This document shows positions 61,583 through 64,000 of a stretch of DNA of 64,000 bases, in pieces. A program made the position numbers and the translations under genes. The notes below the pieces were generated by a model. It did not search any database and had not been told where the DNA came from. It saw only the letters and a program-made list of their open reading frames with translations. The DNA is taken from positions 320,001 through 384,000 of the forward strand of contig JAJFZO010000256.1 of assembly GCA_021397835.1 (NCBI GenBank), written 5' to 3'. The stretch comes from Moringa oleifera (lineage: Eukaryota > Streptophyta > Magnoliopsida > Brassicales > Moringaceae). The stretch's first letter is position 1. Each line of letters opens with the position of its first letter.

Positions 61583-64000
61583 ATAACTTCAGTTTTTATT
61601 ATTAAAATATTAATTAATATTATTTTTTTATAACATTAATATTTTTAAATAAAAGTAATTATTAATATATTATTTAATTAATATTATTTTCATAATAATT
61701 TAATAAAAATTAATTAAATTACAATTAATTTAGTTGAAAGGTATATTCATTTTTTTAGACTTATTTCAATTATTTTTCTATCTTATTTTTTGTTAAGCCA
61801 AACACATGAAAATAAATTCATACTTTATTTAATTCTAATAAATCAAATATAATAATACTTATTTTTTTATTTATCTTTTTTTATTTTAAAAAAATATTTA
61901 TTTTATTTTTTCTCTATTTTATTTCACGAATCAAATATATCATAACAAAATAAGGATTTATTTTATTTTTCATCCCATTATCACACAACATAAATAAATA
62001 AAACTTTTAAAAATTATATACATAAAAATAACAAAATAAAGATAAATATTAAAAAATTAATCAAATTTGTTTTAAAATTTTAAGTTTTATATATGGTTAA
62101 TGTTATATTTAATTGTTTGATTTAATCTAAATTATATTTGACTCAAATTATTACAAAAAATTATTAATATCTTTAATCACACAAATTTTTAATATATATA
62201 CAATACTTGAAAATTTTTAAATTTTTTATGATGATGTTTTGGATTTTTTTGTTACAGCTGTAAAAAAAATTTAAATTAGAATTCGTTATATCAATATATC
62301 TATTTTTAAAACATTTTAATATATAATTTAAATTAAATGAAATTAAAATATATCATATAAAATTGATTCAATATTGTAAAAATAACAAATAATTATAATA
62401 TAATTTTTGTAATATTTACTTAATATTTAATTTATAAAAATAATAAATTTATATTTAATGTAAAAATTTTGTTTATAAATAATTCCATAGCATACAATAT
62501 CCATGTGTTGAACTGGCTCATCGAACTTGTAATCCAACAATTTAATTCAAGGTTGACTTGAATTCAACTTGAACCAATCAGTCTGTCAGAAAAAAAAATG
62601 TCATTTTGTTTTTTTCTTCTTTTTTAATAAATTTTCAACGCAATAAATATTTATTTCTTCTATCGACTCGACCAATTCAATTTTCATTACGTAGATTCAC
62701 ATGCCCTTTGGTTGAAACAGTAAAGAATAACTTTTACATTGACAAAACAAACATGTCCAACAAATTCAATTTGGAAAACTATGAATTTATTTTATCAGCC
62801 AAAAAATAAAATAAGAATCCAATGAAACATCAGACTCTATAAAGATACCATTAATTGGAAAATGTCAGATAGGCAGAAATAAATAATTCCAATTAATATT
62901 TAAAGAAAAAGAGAGAGAGAGAGATTAGTGGGGACAGATGTCTTGGTGGGCAAACGCAAGTGGGAGTATTATTATAAGATAAGAAATTGCAAGCGGCTCA
63001 CATGCCATGAATGCTGGTGGATAACATGCCACCCCATCATAGTCATCATCATCGATGTCAACGTGCTTTGCCCCGAAATAGAAGTAAACGTCAATCAATC
63101 CTTGGACGAGGAAACGAATCAACATACCCTCCATCTCCATGTTTCCAATCATGTCATCATCATCATTTTTATATTAACAACAAATCAACCAATTTAGCAC
63201 TATTTTACTTAAAAATATGTATTTTTTAAAAAATAATATTAAATGATATCAATATAAAATTAAAACATGCCATAAAAAATAAATAAATAACATTTTTATT
63301 AATAATAAATTAACAAATTACTGATGATGTATTATTCAAGCTTTTAAATTTAGCATTTTCTAAAAATTATCATTACACAATATAAATTCTTTTGCTATTC
63401 ATGTTTTGTGAAGGTATTCTATAAGAATTTTATTTACGAATATAATATTAACATAAATAATACATAAAACACTTTGTGCGTGAAAATAGTATCAAATTTT
63501 GTTATTTTACATGTTGAAACATCGATTTAATCAATTTGATATATAATAATTTATCTTGATTTAATTTAAATTATATTATTAATTTTTTGTACAAATTATT
63601 TAAATTAAATTCTTATAAATTTTATTAAAATTTTGTTTTATTTAAATTAAAGTTTATTATTTAAAAAATTAAATTAAAGAAATTGTAAAATGCATTTTGA
63701 CATTAAAATTATTATTACCCGAATTTTAAATTTTTTATGTTTTTTTATTTTTATATTCCATTAAAAAATTAAAAATTCATAGAACTTAGTTCATGAGAAT
63801 AAAATTATTTAAAAGTAGAAATTTACTGAAATTAAATTCTAAAATTTATTTGAGTCACTTTGATACATTTCAACAGTCAAAGTACTTTAAAATTTTTATA
63901 GCATGTTAAGATTCAAATCAAACCAAATTAAAATATTAAAATTATAACAGTTCAAATCAATGTATTAAAGCTTAAATTAAAATATAAATTTCATTCAAAG
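60889..64000. other. GPAT9 promoter, then gene-free A/T-rich tail
   Basis: The first ~400 bp are moderately G/C-rich and should contain the GPAT9 promoter. From 61.32 kb to the end the sequence is very A/T-rich, with many frame-breaking stops and no coding match. The slightly less A/T-rich island at 62.9-63.2 kb, with overlapping open frames of 60-90 codons on both strands and ATC/GAT repeats, resembles no known protein. Confidence 0.6.
61542..61582. repeat. (TA)n microsatellite
   Basis: About 20 TA units with one ACA interruption at 61568-61570, in the A/T-rich tail. Confidence 0.9.

Noticed and set aside
62925..63229. Overlapping 70-90 codon open frames in the right-hand A/T-rich tail
   Set aside because: The frames exist on both strands at once, contain ATC/GAT simple-repeat runs, and match no protein family.

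Overview
This is nuclear DNA from a flowering plant. Most genes are split by short GT-AG introns, the gaps are A/T-rich, and there are decayed LINE retroelements. Every recognisable protein belongs to a plant family (LysM GPI receptor, DETOXIFICATION transporter, U-box/ARM ligase, CYP87, GPAT9). Gene and intron lengths suggest a core eudicot, probably woody; I do not commit to a species. There are no rRNA or tRNA genes and no CRISPR, phage or bacterial features. Exon borders were read by eye from splice consensus and reading-frame continuity. All twelve models close in frame, but individual borders may be off by a base or two.

Layout from left to right. A decayed LINE (about 0.25-1.68 kb) lies in a region that may be intronic to a leftward gene with a leader exon near 3.45-3.6 kb. 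Then come DSK2/ubiquilin (minus, 4.4-9.3 kb, with a second LINE remnant in intron 2), a PUB15-like U-box/ARM E3 ligase (minus, 11.1-13.6 kb), a penta-EF-hand-type protein (plus, 16.5-20.5 kb) and LAZ1 (plus, 22.4-26.3 kb). Next are a histidine-phosphatase/PGM-like gene (minus, 27.1-29.5 kb), SLY1 (plus, 29.9-32.1 kb; it shares a 441-bp divergent promoter with the previous gene), NAD-isocitrate dehydrogenase regulatory subunit (plus, 33.9-37.5 kb), a divergent CYP87 P450 (plus, 39.3-41.6 kb), and an FMO1-type monooxygenase (plus, 43.1-44.9 kb) followed by a fragment of a second FMO. The right side holds a plastid-type MATE carrier (DTX45-like, minus, 46.1-50.6 kb), LYM2 (minus, 52.0-54.5 kb), GPAT9 (minus, 56.1-60.8 kb) and an A/T-rich gene-free tail to 64 kb.

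Most genes are single-copy housekeeping functions: protein quality control (DSK2, U-box), vesicle fusion (SLY1), the TCA cycle (IDH) and ER glycerolipid synthesis (GPAT9). They do not form one pathway. Several belong to families linked to plant immunity (U-box/ARM, LAZ1, FMO1-type, LYM2). The most lineage-specific segment is the CYP87-FMO pair at 39-46 kb: two adjacent oxidoreductases on one strand, with a broken FMO copy beside them. The P450 has unusual residues at its I-helix and heme motifs. From memory, parts of the order match Arabidopsis blocks At4g38360-38380 (LAZ1, PGM-like, MATE) and At2g17120-17200 (LYM2, IDH, DSK2). I saw no convincing wholly new system. The best leads are the divergent P450/FMO neighbourhood, a GC-AG intron in the MATE gene and the compact divergent promoter.
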